Shown here: in pieces, positions 55,231 to 64,000 of the stretch
How positions within the stretch are numbered: the first letter of the stretch is position 1
Layout: every line of letters begins with the position of its first letter
From: Chitinophagales bacterium
GTDB lineage: Bacteria > Bacteroidota > Bacteroidia > Chitinophagales > UBA2359
Direction of reading: 5' to 3'
NCBI GenBank assembly: GCA_016787295.1
Contig: JAEUUX010000164.1
Location: 1-64,000, forward strand
Length of the DNA stretch: 64,000 nt
Notes under the pieces: generated by a model
What the model was told of the DNA's origin: nothing
The model's database searches: none
The model's input: the letters and a program-made list of their open reading frames with translations, nothing else
Made by a program: the position numbers and the translations under genes

Positions 55231-55279
55231 CCCCCAACTCCTTAACTTTTTTCTGAAAGTAAGGAATTGGGGGTTTTTT
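55231..55279 (+). terminator. Terminator
   Basis: CCCCCAACTCCTTAACTTT pairs with AAAGTAAGGAATTGGGGG and is followed by six T. Confidence 0.9.
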
Positions 55280-55335
55280 ATGTGATTTTTAAATCTAAAT
55301 TCCGGCATACTCCCTAAAAAAAGAAGAATAGAGGG

Positions 55336-56955
55336 TTATTTAGCTGCGGAATCCAAGGTTTTTGCTTGACCAATCAAGTCGATAAACTCTTTGCGGTATC
55401 CCTCTGCATCATTGCCTTTGGCTTGGGTTGCTAACTGTTGTGCCATGTCATAACTACCTTTGCCTTTGAAATTGGAATGACGCAACAACATGCCTGTTAG
55501 CGCAACAGCACTTGCAAAACGTGTGTTTTCGGAGGCTTGTTCGAGCGCTACTACTTGAGGTGCTTGTGTCTGAACAATTTCTACACTTTGCTCACTTGCG
55601 GGACGTTTGTAGCGGAACTTGATAGTACACAATTCGTCGGAATTGTTGACGTTGGTCGACGAACTTTGATATTTTAGTGTGGGGCTTTTGCGCACCAAGT
55701 TGGTAGAAACGCCCGTCGGAATGATTTCGTAAAGTGCCGTAACAGTGTGTCCTGCACCGAGTTCGCCTGCGTCTTTGGTGTCATCTTCAAAATCTTCGGC
55801 GGCTAATAAACGATTTTCGTAGCCAATCAAACGATAAGCTTGCACCAAATTTGGATTAAATTCGACTTGTATTTTCACATCTTTGGCAATGGTCAACAAA
55901 GTGCTACCCATTTCTTGCAACAATACTTTTTTAGCCTCTATTTCACTGTCAATATAAGAATAATTACCATTGCCTTTGTCGGCTAAAGTTTCCATTTTGG
56001 AGTCTTTATAGTTGCCATCTCCAAATCCCAAACAACTCAAATAGACACCCGATTTTCTTTTGCTGCTAATTAGGTTTTCCATTGCAGCGTCGGACGAAAC
56101 ACCCACGTTGAAATCGCCATCGGTTGCCAAAATGATTCGGTTGTTGCCATTTTTTTGAAAATTTTGCTCCGCTATTTGGTAGGCTAATTCCAGACCCTCA
56201 CCACCAGCTGTCGAACCACCTGCATACAAATTGCTAATGGCTTCCATAATGGCAGATTTATTGCTGCCTGATGTGGGGGGCAATGCCAAACCTGCTGCTC
56301 CTGCATACACCACAATAGCAATGTGGTCTTGAGGGCGCATTTGGTCAACCAGCAAACGCAAGGCTTGTTTCACCAATGGCAATTTATTAGGTTCGTCCAT
56401 CGAGCCAGATACATCGATAAGAAATACCAAATTATTGGGTGGTAATTGAGAATTAGCTATCTTTTTGCCCTGAATCCCGATGCGCAATAATTGGTGGTCG
56501 GTTGTCCAAGGGCATTTGGTCAGTTCTGTATAAATGCCAAAAGGGTGTTCTGTGGTAGGAGTGGGATAGTCATAATTAAAATAATTGACCATTTCCTCTA
56601 TGCGCACACTGCCTTCGGGTGGCATTTGTTTGTCGTTGATAAAACGGCGGATATTGGCATAACTTGCACGGTCTACATCGATAGAAAAAGTAGAAAGTGC
56701 TTGGCTTTGTGGCGAAACAAAGGGGTTTTCCTGAATGCTGTTGTATGCCTCCGTATTCATTTCCTCGTCCGCCGGTGGAGATGGATTTTCTCCATTAGGA
56801 ACAGGTTCGGACATAGCAGCCTCAACACTAACCGCCACCTCTTTGAAGAGATGTGTGTTAGAACTTTGCATGTCCTGTCTGCCCGTGTGATGACAAGACC
56901 CGGTGAACAACACTATAAATAGTGCATAAAACAGTGAAAAAATAGTAGATTTCAT
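55336..56955 (-). CDS. VWA-domain lipoprotein (YfbK-like)
   Basis: The start at ATG 56955 gives a lipoprotein signal (lipobox FTGSC). The about 539-residue protein has an N-terminal extracellular linker, then STFSIDVDRASYANIRRFI (YfbK-type N-domain), a von Willebrand A domain with the metal-site motif DVSGSMDEPNK, and a C-terminal DUF3520-like part (FRYKRPASEQSVEI). Such proteins are surface or periplasmic adhesion/assembly factors. Minus-strand -7 box TATCTTTG at 57019-57026. Confidence 0.88.
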   Translation of the reverse strand: MKSTIFSLFYALFIVLFTGSCHHTGRQDMQSSNTHLFKEVAVSVEAAMSEPVPNGENPSPPADEEMNTEAYNSIQENPFVSPQSQALSTFSIDVDRASYANIRRFINDKQMPPEGSVRIEEMVNYFNYDYPTPTTEHPFGIYTELTKCPWTTDHQLLRIGIQGKKIANSQLPPNNLVFLIDVSGSMDEPNKLPLVKQALRLLVDQMRPQDHIAIVVYAGAAGLALPPTSGSNKSAIMEAISNLYAGGSTAGGEGLELAYQIAEQNFQKNGNNRIILATDGDFNVGVSSDAAMENLISSKRKSGVYLSCLGFGDGNYKDSKMETLADKGNGNYSYIDSEIEAKKVLLQEMGSTLLTIAKDVKIQVEFNPNLVQAYRLIGYENRLLAAEDFEDDTKDAGELGAGHTVTALYEIIPTGVSTNLVRKSPTLKYQSSSTNVNNSDELCTIKFRYKRPASEQSVEIVQTQAPQVVALEQASENTRFASAVALTGMLLRHSNFKGKGSYDMAQQLATQAKGNDAEGYRKEFIDLIGQAKTLDSAAK

Positions 56956-57140
56956 AGATTGGAGCAAAATTATTGGTGAAAAAATAAGGCGTATTCATTC
57001 GCCGATTTGTGTATAGGGCAAAGATACAACAAAACACTTGCAAAGTGCTGTTAATGAAGTGTTAAAATCATCGAAGAAAATGTTAATGGTGCTTTGGAGG
57101 GCTGCTCAAAGGGCTTTTTGGTAGTTTTAAGCCTTTAGTT

Positions 57141-57171
57141 TTTGTTTTTAGCTCAATTTTAACTACCTTTG
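57141..57171 (+). promoter_or_regulatory. Promoter of the 57208 gene
   Basis: TTTG (57141-57144), 19-bp spacer, TACCTTTG (57164-57171), 36 bp before ATG 57208. It also shows that the longer start at 57169 is not used. Confidence 0.7.
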
Positions 57172-57207
57172 CCACGCATAAAACGTTACTTAACAAAAAT
57201 CGATACC

Positions 57208-59772
57208 ATGAACAAAAAAATTACTTTTTTGCTGGCGAACATAGCTTTTGCATGTATCTGGCTGGCTAACCACCCACTTGTCGCGCAACCAACCCTTACG
57301 CGCGATGTCAATTTTCCACAAGTTGATGACCTTTTTAATAGGATGAGTTGCGACACCGCTAACGTACAACCCGGAGTAGCAGGTGCCGATGTCAGTTGGG
57401 ATTTCAGCAACCTTGATGTGGCTACGGGTTTTACTTCAGGAACATATGTCTTGCCTTCTGCCACACTTTTTGCAGGCAATTTTCCGGGTGCCAATTTGGC
57501 AGAGGAATTTGGTGATGGCTCTGCTACCTTCTACAATGTCAGTAATGCACAATCTGATTTAATGGGTTTTGTGCAGGTTTCCACAGGAGGCAATGTAGTA
57601 GTAAACTATACCAATCCACAAACTATTATGCAGTTTCCTTTTACGTATGGCGATAATTTTACGGACGATGCCACACGCCAATATGCCACTATCACAGGGG
57701 ATATTACTACCGAAGTAACCGCAGATGCGTATGGTTTATTGACACTACCCAATGGCAACTTCCAAAACGTGTTGCGTATTCACAGTACTATCCATGTTAA
57801 CGACGGTGGTGGTACTTTTATTTTGCATGACGAATTATATGAATGGTGGAGCGCCTCAGAAGCTCAACCCATCTTGTCTATCCGTATGCGAACTACGACC
57901 GATGGTGGAACTGAAACAAAACAAAAATTTGTTAGTTATGCCAATATACAAGGCACAGGTGGTGGTCCCGACGACTATGGTTATACATGGGAAAGTTCTG
58001 ATGGCTTGCTTACTTGCGACTGGGTAGATATTACTAAAATGGGAACACTTGTTACAGGTTTAGCCGACGACAACGTGGTAGGACCTATCAATATGGGCAT
58101 GGATTTTCAGTACTATTGGACAACCATCGACAAAATTTGGATAGGCTCAAATGGCTACATTGCTTTTGAACCCAATGTGAGTATTGCTTCGGTGCAAACA
58201 GGTTTTCCACTCATTCCGCTCATCGATGGCAACGAAAACTTTATTGCTCCATTGCTCTCCGACCTCAATTTTTCAGGTATAGGTAATCCAGGACAAGTCT
58301 ATACCTACCACGACCAATTGAATGACCGTTTTATTGTCTCGTTTATCAATGCACCTTTCTGGACCAACAATACCACAGGTTTAGATATTATAGGTAGTAA
58401 TAATTTCCAAATCATCTTATCGGCAGCCGACTCTACTATTACATTTAATTATGCTAATATGGCAACCGAAGTAGCTACAGAATACCAAACTCAAGCCAAT
58501 CCCGTAGTGGTAGGTATCGAAAATCCAACAGGTGGTATTGGTACCATGATTAGCTCGGCAGCTATTCCTACTTCTAATAGTTGTGTACGTTTCTTTGCAC
58601 CCAGCGTACCTTTGATAGATGTAATTGATGTGCGCCCCGCTTACAACCAAAATGCCGACAATGGAGGTTTCTTTGCCATGCAAGGCTTAGTGACCAATTT
58701 AACCACAATGGTCAACAATTCAGGTAGCGTAGATATTACTACTCCTATCAATATAACAACCACTATCATCAACGAAAATGGTGATATTTTTGGTACTCCA
58801 CAAACAGCCAATTTACCCAATTTGGCACAAGGACAAAGCCAATCGGTGACTGTTTGGAGCGATTTTCCGGCTTTGGAAGGCAACTATACTTTCCAAGTAG
58901 AAACAAGTAATAACTCCGACATTAATCCCGGTAACAATGTCAATATCACCGAAATTGTAGTAGTAGATTCGTTGAACAATGGCGAAATTTATTTGGATTA
59001 CACGCCTATCGACCCAATTCCCGGTGGAGTGAATGTAGTGTCTTGGCAAGGAGCAGAAAACTATAGCGATGGCGCAGCCGTTTATTTCCGACCGCCTTTC
59101 TATCCTGTGCAACTTATTGCAGCCGAATTTGCTTGTCAACCCGGTGCTGGAGCTACAAGCATCACAGCGGGTTTCAAAACTCAAGTAGTGAAAGCCGACG
59201 AAGATAAAATGCCTGACGAAATATTGAGCGAAAAAAATATAAATGCCAATGAAATTCCCAGCGGCGTGTGGAATCGCATCACTTTTGATTCGCCTATTAC
59301 CATTACAGATGGTGGCGTGTTCGTATCTTGGTTGATGGAAAACACAGGTATTTCTTTGATGACCGATGTAAATCCACCTTTTTCGCGCCAAACCTACGAA
59401 ATTCTATCTAGTACGTATGCTCAATACCGCGAAAGCGAAGTAGCCGATTTCTATATTCGGGCTATTGTTAAGTCGGCTATAGCAGATGGCATTATGCCCA
59501 ATACAACGCCCACTTTCAGTTTATTGAACCTCTATCCTAATCCTGCTAACAATGGTGCTATGTTGCAATTCAACTTACCCCAAACAGCTACCGTACAATT
59601 CACTTTGACCGATATGGCAGGAAGAGTTGTACATGCCAAAAATTTGGGTCAATTGAATCAAGGCGGTCACCAATTGCAAATCAATACCGAAAACTTGCCC
59701 GCAGGCAACTACCTCTACAGCCTCACCGTAGATGGTTATAGTCTTAGCAAACCTTTGGTGGTCGTGAAGTAA
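57208..59772 (+). CDS. Large secreted T9SS type A protein
   Basis: The start at ATG 57208 (MNKKITFLLANIAFACIWLA) gives a signal peptide ending near VAQP. The 854-residue product has an N-terminal beta-rich domain (about 20-260) and a middle domain with WIGSNGYIAFEPN and FIVSFINAPFWTN that resembles beta-sandwich surface modules. A CARDB-like segment follows (VWSDFPALEGNYTFQVETSNN), and a T9SS sorting domain closes the chain (LYPNPANNGAMLQFNLPQT...LSKPLVVVK). No catalytic motif seen. Likely an adhesive or structural surface protein. Confidence 0.8.
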   Translation: MNKKITFLLANIAFACIWLANHPLVAQPTLTRDVNFPQVDDLFNRMSCDTANVQPGVAGADVSWDFSNLDVATGFTSGTYVLPSATLFAGNFPGANLAEEFGDGSATFYNVSNAQSDLMGFVQVSTGGNVVVNYTNPQTIMQFPFTYGDNFTDDATRQYATITGDITTEVTADAYGLLTLPNGNFQNVLRIHSTIHVNDGGGTFILHDELYEWWSASEAQPILSIRMRTTTDGGTETKQKFVSYANIQGTGGGPDDYGYTWESSDGLLTCDWVDITKMGTLVTGLADDNVVGPINMGMDFQYYWTTIDKIWIGSNGYIAFEPNVSIASVQTGFPLIPLIDGNENFIAPLLSDLNFSGIGNPGQVYTYHDQLNDRFIVSFINAPFWTNNTTGLDIIGSNNFQIILSAADSTITFNYANMATEVATEYQTQANPVVVGIENPTGGIGTMISSAAIPTSNSCVRFFAPSVPLIDVIDVRPAYNQNADNGGFFAMQGLVTNLTTMVNNSGSVDITTPINITTTIINENGDIFGTPQTANLPNLAQGQSQSVTVWSDFPALEGNYTFQVETSNNSDINPGNNVNITEIVVVDSLNNGEIYLDYTPIDPIPGGVNVVSWQGAENYSDGAAVYFRPPFYPVQLIAAEFACQPGAGATSITAGFKTQVVKADEDKMPDEILSEKNINANEIPSGVWNRITFDSPITITDGGVFVSWLMENTGISLMTDVNPPFSRQTYEILSSTYAQYRESEVADFYIRAIVKSAIADGIMPNTTPTFSLLNLYPNPANNGAMLQFNLPQTATVQFTLTDMAGRVVHAKNLGQLNQGGHQLQINTENLPAGNYLYSLTVDGYSLSKPLVVVK

Positions 59773-59797
59773 GGATAAATCTATTGAGATTTAGGCA

Positions 59798-59834
59798 ATA
59801 CGGAACAGATGTCGGAATGACATTTGTTCCGTAT
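59798..59834 (+). terminator. Terminator of the 57208 gene
   Basis: ATACGGAACAgATGTC pairs with GACATtTGTTCCGTAT around a 5-nt loop, one mismatch. The right arm overlaps the -33 box of the next promoter. Confidence 0.8.
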
Positions 59835-59854
59835 TCTATTTTTTCGTATCTTTG
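59823..59854 (+). promoter_or_regulatory. Promoter of the 59973 gene
   Basis: TTTG (59823-59826), 20-bp spacer, TATCTTTG (59847-59854). The -33 box is part of the preceding terminator hairpin. Confidence 0.65.
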
Positions 59855-59972
59855 CAAGATTTCTGCGCATAAATTTGCTCACCATAATAACAATAAAGCA
59901 ACCATACCACACGTTTTTACGTCTATATACAAAAAATAACCTATTTTCACCCAAAAAACACCTTCCGTAGCC

Positions 59973-62900
59973 ATGAAAAGTATTTTTTGCTGCTTATTAA
60001 TAAGTATTGTTGGCATGCAGTTGTTGGCAGATGATAACACCGCTGCCTATCTCAATCGCACTAACACCCTTTATTTTGAAGAAAATAAAGGACAATGGCA
60101 CGACAATGTGCAGTATCGCCTCACTTTGCCTGCTGCTCGTTTGTTTCTCGAAAAAAATCGTTTTACCTATCTTTTAGTGGATAGCGAGGCATTGGAAGAA
60201 GCACGTCATTGTCATACTGAATCCAACTGCATAGACCGTCGTTTTGGTGTTCATGCCTTTCGCATGAATTTTTTGGGAGCCTTACCCACCACTCGCCTAA
60301 CCTCATCTTGTCCTTCTGCCACCTATAACAACTATTTCATTGGTAATAACCCTCAACATTGGGCAGGCAACGTCCAACTGTTTGCCGAAGTGCGCTACCA
60401 TAATTTATATCAGGGCATAGATATGCGGGTATCGGGCAGCGATTTGTCACCCAAATATGACCTTATTGTCAAACCGCAAGCCTCACCACAACTTATCCAA
60501 TTGCAGTATGAAGGTGCGCAGGTAAGTTTGCAAGCCAATGGCGATTTGATGATTACTACTTCTATACAAAAAATTATTGAAAAAGCTCCTATTGCTTACC
60601 AATATATCGACCAACAAATGGTGCAGGTTCCTTGTCGTTTTGTTGTCCAAAATAATACTGTTTCGTTTCAATTTCCGAAAGCTTATAACCCAAAGTATGA
60701 ACTTATCATAGACCCTACACTTATTTTTGCTTCTTTCACCGGTTCTTTTGCTGACAATTGGGGCTTTACTGCCACCTACGACAGTGCAGGCAACCTCTAT
60801 GCAGGAGGCATTGTGTTTGACATTGGCTATCCCACCACCACTGGAGCTTTTGATGCGTCTTTCAATGGCCCGTCGGGAATTTTTGAGATAGGTATGGATA
60901 TTAGTATTGCCAAATTTAGTAGCAACGGCTCTAATTTGTTGTATTCCACCTATTTGGGTGGTAGTAATAGCTCCGAATTCCCGCATAGTCTTATTGTTGA
61001 CCCCGTGAATAGTGAATTAATTATGCTCGGCACAACAGGGTCTAGCAATTATCCTATCAAAACAGGTTGTTTCGATACGTCCTTCAATGGCGGCACCAGT
61101 ACCGATGTCGACGGTTACGTAAATTTAGAAGATGGTTGTGATATTGTTTTGACCCGTTTTAGTGCTAATGGTTCTACTTTGGTTGGTTCTACTTTTTTGG
61201 GTGGCACTAAAAATGATGGACTCAACCAATCCAATTTGCGGATAAATTATGCCGATGATTCGCGTGGTGAAGTGTTTTTAGATAGTTCGGGCAATATCTA
61301 TGTTGCTACCTGCACACGTTCCAACAATATGCCTATTACACCAAGCGCAGCGCAAAGCACCCTAAGCGGCGACCAAGAGGCTTATGTAGCCAAATTCAAT
61401 TCTGATTTGACAACCTTATTAGCTGCAACCTATTTGGGAGGCAGTGAAGACGATGCAGCCTATTCTATCAAAATTGATGGTTCGGGTAAGGTATTTGTAT
61501 GTGGCGGAACGCACAGTAGCAACTTCCCCACCACCGCAGGAACGTATGACAATAGTTATAATGGAGGTATTTCGGATGGTTTTATTGCTCGCTACAATAA
61601 CACTCTCACAAGCATGGAACGAGCCACTTTATTAGGTACTAATGAGTATGACCAATCATATTTTTTGGATTTAGATGATGAAGATTTTGTATTAACAGTT
61701 GGTCAAACAGAAGGCGATTACCCTATTTCGCCCAATGTCTATAGTAATGCCAATAGTGGATTATATATACAAAAATTTAATAATGACCTCACTAATAGCA
61801 TTTGGTCAACCACAATAGGCAATGGCAATGGTCACCCAAATATCACACCCAGCGCTTTTTTGGTAGATATTTGCAACCGTATTTATGTGAGTGGTTGGGG
61901 TGGAGCGGTCAATTCGACCGTACAAGGTTCTACAACTTTGGGAATGCCCACTACCTCTGATGCGTTTCAGGCTAGCACCGATGGCAGCGATTTCTATCTC
62001 ATGGCGTTGGATGAAAATGCTGATGAATTAGTATATGCCACTTTTTTTGGCGGAAGCGGAATAGACGAACACGTGGACGGTGGTACGAGCCGTTTCGATA
62101 AACAAGGTATTGTATACCAAGCTATTTGCGGTGGTTGTGGTGGTCAAAGCCAAATGCCTACCACCAGCAGCGCATGGTCACAAACCAACAATTCTAACAA
62201 CTGCAATTTGGCAGCCGTAAAATTTGACTTTGACATTGCTCCCACTTTCGCTGCCCTCTATGCCAATCCTGCCACTACTGGCTGCGCACCATTCACAGTA
62301 CAATTCAACAATGCCAGCAGCAACGCTGTCGAGTATTTTTGGGATTTGGGCAACGGCACCACCACCACCGAAACATCTCCTACTGTCACATACACCGAAA
62401 CAGGTAACTACGAAGTTATGTTGATTGCCCGCAATTTGGAAACTTGCAACATCGCCGACACCACCTATACCACCATTAGTGTCGTAGACCCACTATCCTT
62501 TAGCGCCGATTTTACGCTTAACATAGATTGTTTTAACCTCAATGTTTCTGCCAATCCTGTTGAGCCAACTAACGCACATATTTGGATATACAGTGATGGT
62601 TTTACTACCAACGATGTAGCAGGTTTTCACACCCTGCCCAGCGTTGGGGACTATACCATTACACACATCATTAATAGTACCGTTGTCGGCTGTCCCGCTA
62701 CCGATACCGTCACCCAAAGTTTTACGATTCTACCCAGCGTCAATGCAGGTTTTGTTGTCGATACAACACGCGGTTGCATTCCCTATACTGTCACTTTGAA
62801 CAACCAAAGTGTTAATACAACTGATTATATATGGAATTTTGGCAATGGACAAACAAGTACCGAACCTAATCCCACTGTCACTTATCCCACACCAGGCTCC

Positions 62901-63998
62901 TATACTATTAGTTTAATTGCCAATAATCCCAATAGTTGCAACCTGACAGATACTGCTACTTTGTTGGTCATTGCCTTAGATACTATTGTGACCGCCCAAT
63001 TCACCGAAACACTTCCCAATATCTGTGACCCACCTTTGGTAGCTTTTAGTAGCACATCAGGTGATGGACTCGATTACAGTTGGTTTTTTGGTGACGGAAC
63101 AAGCGATATTGGCACAAATGCCACACCAACACATCTATATCCTGCTCCTGGCACCTACAACGTGACTTTGATTGTTGACTCGCCCTGTGCCGACCCCGAT
63201 ACCATGCAACGTAGCCTCACTATCCTACCACCGCCCTTGGTAGATGCCACTTTGAGCGTCACGCCCGATAGTGGTTGTCCGCCTTTGGACGTGAGTATGA
63301 CCGCCACCGGCAATGCTACCATTTATCTTTGGGATTTGGGCGATGGCACTACCGCCACAGGCACCAATGTAAGCCATCAATACACCAATTCAGGCAGTTA
63401 TACTATCACCCTCAACGCCATAGATTCTACTACTTGCAATATTGTCGATATTTCCACAGCAACTATAGAAGTTTATGTATTTGCTCATGCCGACTTTTCG
63501 ATGAACACCGACACCATCGAAGCCACCGACCCTGTCGATTTCACCAACTTAAGCACCAATGCCACAAGTTATCTCTGGAACTTTGGTGATGGCACCACCT
63601 CCACTGACACCAATCCACAACACACCTATACCATAGCAGGCACTTATACTGTTTGTCTAACGGCTATGAACGAGCAACATTGTGATGATGACACTTGTCA
63701 AATTGTGACCGTTATACCACGAATCTATACAGGTATTCCCAATGTTTTTTCACCCAATAATGACCAATTGAACGATATATTATATGTCGAAGGCAGAGCA
63801 GGCATATCGGTCATGGATTTACGGATATATAACCGTTGGGGAGAATTGGTATTCGAAACCACCGACCCACAAGCTGGATGGGACGGCACCTATAAAGGTG
63901 TGCAACAAGAAATAGACAGTTATGCCTATATTTTTTCAGCCACACTCGTCAGCGGACGCACTATTAAAGGACAAGGAAACGTGACAATTATGCGTTAA
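59973..63998 (+). CDS. Giant secreted PKD protein with T9SS type B sorting domain
   Basis: A 1341-residue protein that ends 2 bp before the window edge. After the signal peptide, residues about 25-240 have the FEENKGQWHDNVQYRL opening of the DUF7948-type domain that precedes SBBP beta-propeller repeats (FLGGSEDDAAYSIKIDGSGKVFVCGGT and similar, about 245-740). Five PKD domains follow (YFWDLGNGTT, YIWNFGNGQT, YSWFFGDGTS, YLWDLGDGTT, YLWNFGDGTT), with one degenerate unit between the first and second. The C-terminus is the type B T9SS domain (PNVFSPNNDQLND..YNRWGELVFE). Similar giant proteins are surface adhesins or gliding-related. Confidence 0.88.
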   Translation: MKSIFCCLLISIVGMQLLADDNTAAYLNRTNTLYFEENKGQWHDNVQYRLTLPAARLFLEKNRFTYLLVDSEALEEARHCHTESNCIDRRFGVHAFRMNFLGALPTTRLTSSCPSATYNNYFIGNNPQHWAGNVQLFAEVRYHNLYQGIDMRVSGSDLSPKYDLIVKPQASPQLIQLQYEGAQVSLQANGDLMITTSIQKIIEKAPIAYQYIDQQMVQVPCRFVVQNNTVSFQFPKAYNPKYELIIDPTLIFASFTGSFADNWGFTATYDSAGNLYAGGIVFDIGYPTTTGAFDASFNGPSGIFEIGMDISIAKFSSNGSNLLYSTYLGGSNSSEFPHSLIVDPVNSELIMLGTTGSSNYPIKTGCFDTSFNGGTSTDVDGYVNLEDGCDIVLTRFSANGSTLVGSTFLGGTKNDGLNQSNLRINYADDSRGEVFLDSSGNIYVATCTRSNNMPITPSAAQSTLSGDQEAYVAKFNSDLTTLLAATYLGGSEDDAAYSIKIDGSGKVFVCGGTHSSNFPTTAGTYDNSYNGGISDGFIARYNNTLTSMERATLLGTNEYDQSYFLDLDDEDFVLTVGQTEGDYPISPNVYSNANSGLYIQKFNNDLTNSIWSTTIGNGNGHPNITPSAFLVDICNRIYVSGWGGAVNSTVQGSTTLGMPTTSDAFQASTDGSDFYLMALDENADELVYATFFGGSGIDEHVDGGTSRFDKQGIVYQAICGGCGGQSQMPTTSSAWSQTNNSNNCNLAAVKFDFDIAPTFAALYANPATTGCAPFTVQFNNASSNAVEYFWDLGNGTTTTETSPTVTYTETGNYEVMLIARNLETCNIADTTYTTISVVDPLSFSADFTLNIDCFNLNVSANPVEPTNAHIWIYSDGFTTNDVAGFHTLPSVGDYTITHIINSTVVGCPATDTVTQSFTILPSVNAGFVVDTTRGCIPYTVTLNNQSVNTTDYIWNFGNGQTSTEPNPTVTYPTPGSYTISLIANNPNSCNLTDTATLLVIALDTIVTAQFTETLPNICDPPLVAFSSTSGDGLDYSWFFGDGTSDIGTNATPTHLYPAPGTYNVTLIVDSPCADPDTMQRSLTILPPPLVDATLSVTPDSGCPPLDVSMTATGNATIYLWDLGDGTTATGTNVSHQYTNSGSYTITLNAIDSTTCNIVDISTATIEVYVFAHADFSMNTDTIEATDPVDFTNLSTNATSYLWNFGDGTTSTDTNPQHTYTIAGTYTVCLTAMNEQHCDDDTCQIVTVIPRIYTGIPNVFSPNNDQLNDILYVEGRAGISVMDLRIYNRWGELVFETTDPQAGWDGTYKGVQQEIDSYAYIFSATLVSGRTIKGQGNVTIMR

Positions 63999-64000
63999 TA

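Noticed and set aside
1-64000. tRNA, rRNA, CRISPR array or prophage in the window
   Set aside because: No tRNA-like cloverleaf, no rRNA segments, no repeat-spacer array and no phage structural genes were found by reading both strands.

Overview
The window comes from a member of the Bacteroidota. The evidence is a SusC/SusD pair, several secreted proteins ending in type IX secretion (T9SS) sorting domains of type A and type B, an extended-form SecA, and a recurring TAnnTTTG promoter motif, sometimes with a TTTG box 17-20 bp upstream. The DNA is AT-rich between genes, genes carry little Shine-Dalgarno signal, and many genes end in strong hairpins. Saprospirales-like or Chitinophagales-like bacteria would fit, but no rRNA or tRNA is present, so the order is not determined.

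Layout. 1-8.7 kb: the tail of a coiled-coil protein, a four-module glucan-binding-like T9SS protein, and opposite it a SusC-SusD-lipoprotein-SusE/F-like nutrient-uptake operon. 8.7-16.5 kb: a 48-residue lipoprotein, recJ, secA, an EGF-like lipoprotein, a candidate small RNA and ybaB. 16.6-25.2 kb: mutY, a saccharopine/carboxynorspermidine dehydrogenase-like gene, a fused glycogen synthase-glycogen phosphorylase and a TatD-family gene. 25.6-36.4 kb: two thioredoxin-fold proteins (one lacking its cysteines), a stand-alone AAA ATPase with a lipoprotein, an FAD oxidase, an MBL hydrolase, ctlX, a CcmC-like gene and small lipoproteins. 36.4-45.2 kb: two related lipoproteins, an aldehyde dehydrogenase, recA, a lipoprotein with dikinase-like domains, and a two-gene unit of a DUF3696-type ATPase plus a protein ending in a YoeB-like RNase domain. 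45.3-54.3 kb: pcrA/uvrD, an M42 peptidase, an AlkA-like glycosylase, cysE, tadA, recR, a papain-like protease and aat. 54.6-64 kb: a secreted protein, a VWA lipoprotein and two large T9SS proteins, the second with a PKD array and type B sorting domain.

Two things stand out. (1) A dispersed repeat family. Three copies (14675-14898, 26196-26420, 51937-52161) are 224-225 bp elements with inverted ends TGTTC../..GGAACA and 4-bp target duplications, each just downstream of a gene and in its orientation. Two more copies (19174-19284, 40126-40229) carry the GC-rich core of about 105-111 nt without convincing ends. Several helices of the core keep pairing through compensatory changes between copies, so it is probably a folded RNA or single-stranded DNA carried by a MITE-like element. 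(2) The ATPase + YoeB-domain pair (43244-45196) looks like a defence or toxin module in which the RNase is fused to an unknown N-terminal domain and no separate YefM-type antitoxin is visible.

Most other genes are housekeeping, with a notable number of DNA-repair genes (recJ, mutY, recA, pcrA, AlkA-like, recR) and many cell-surface lipoproteins of unknown function.
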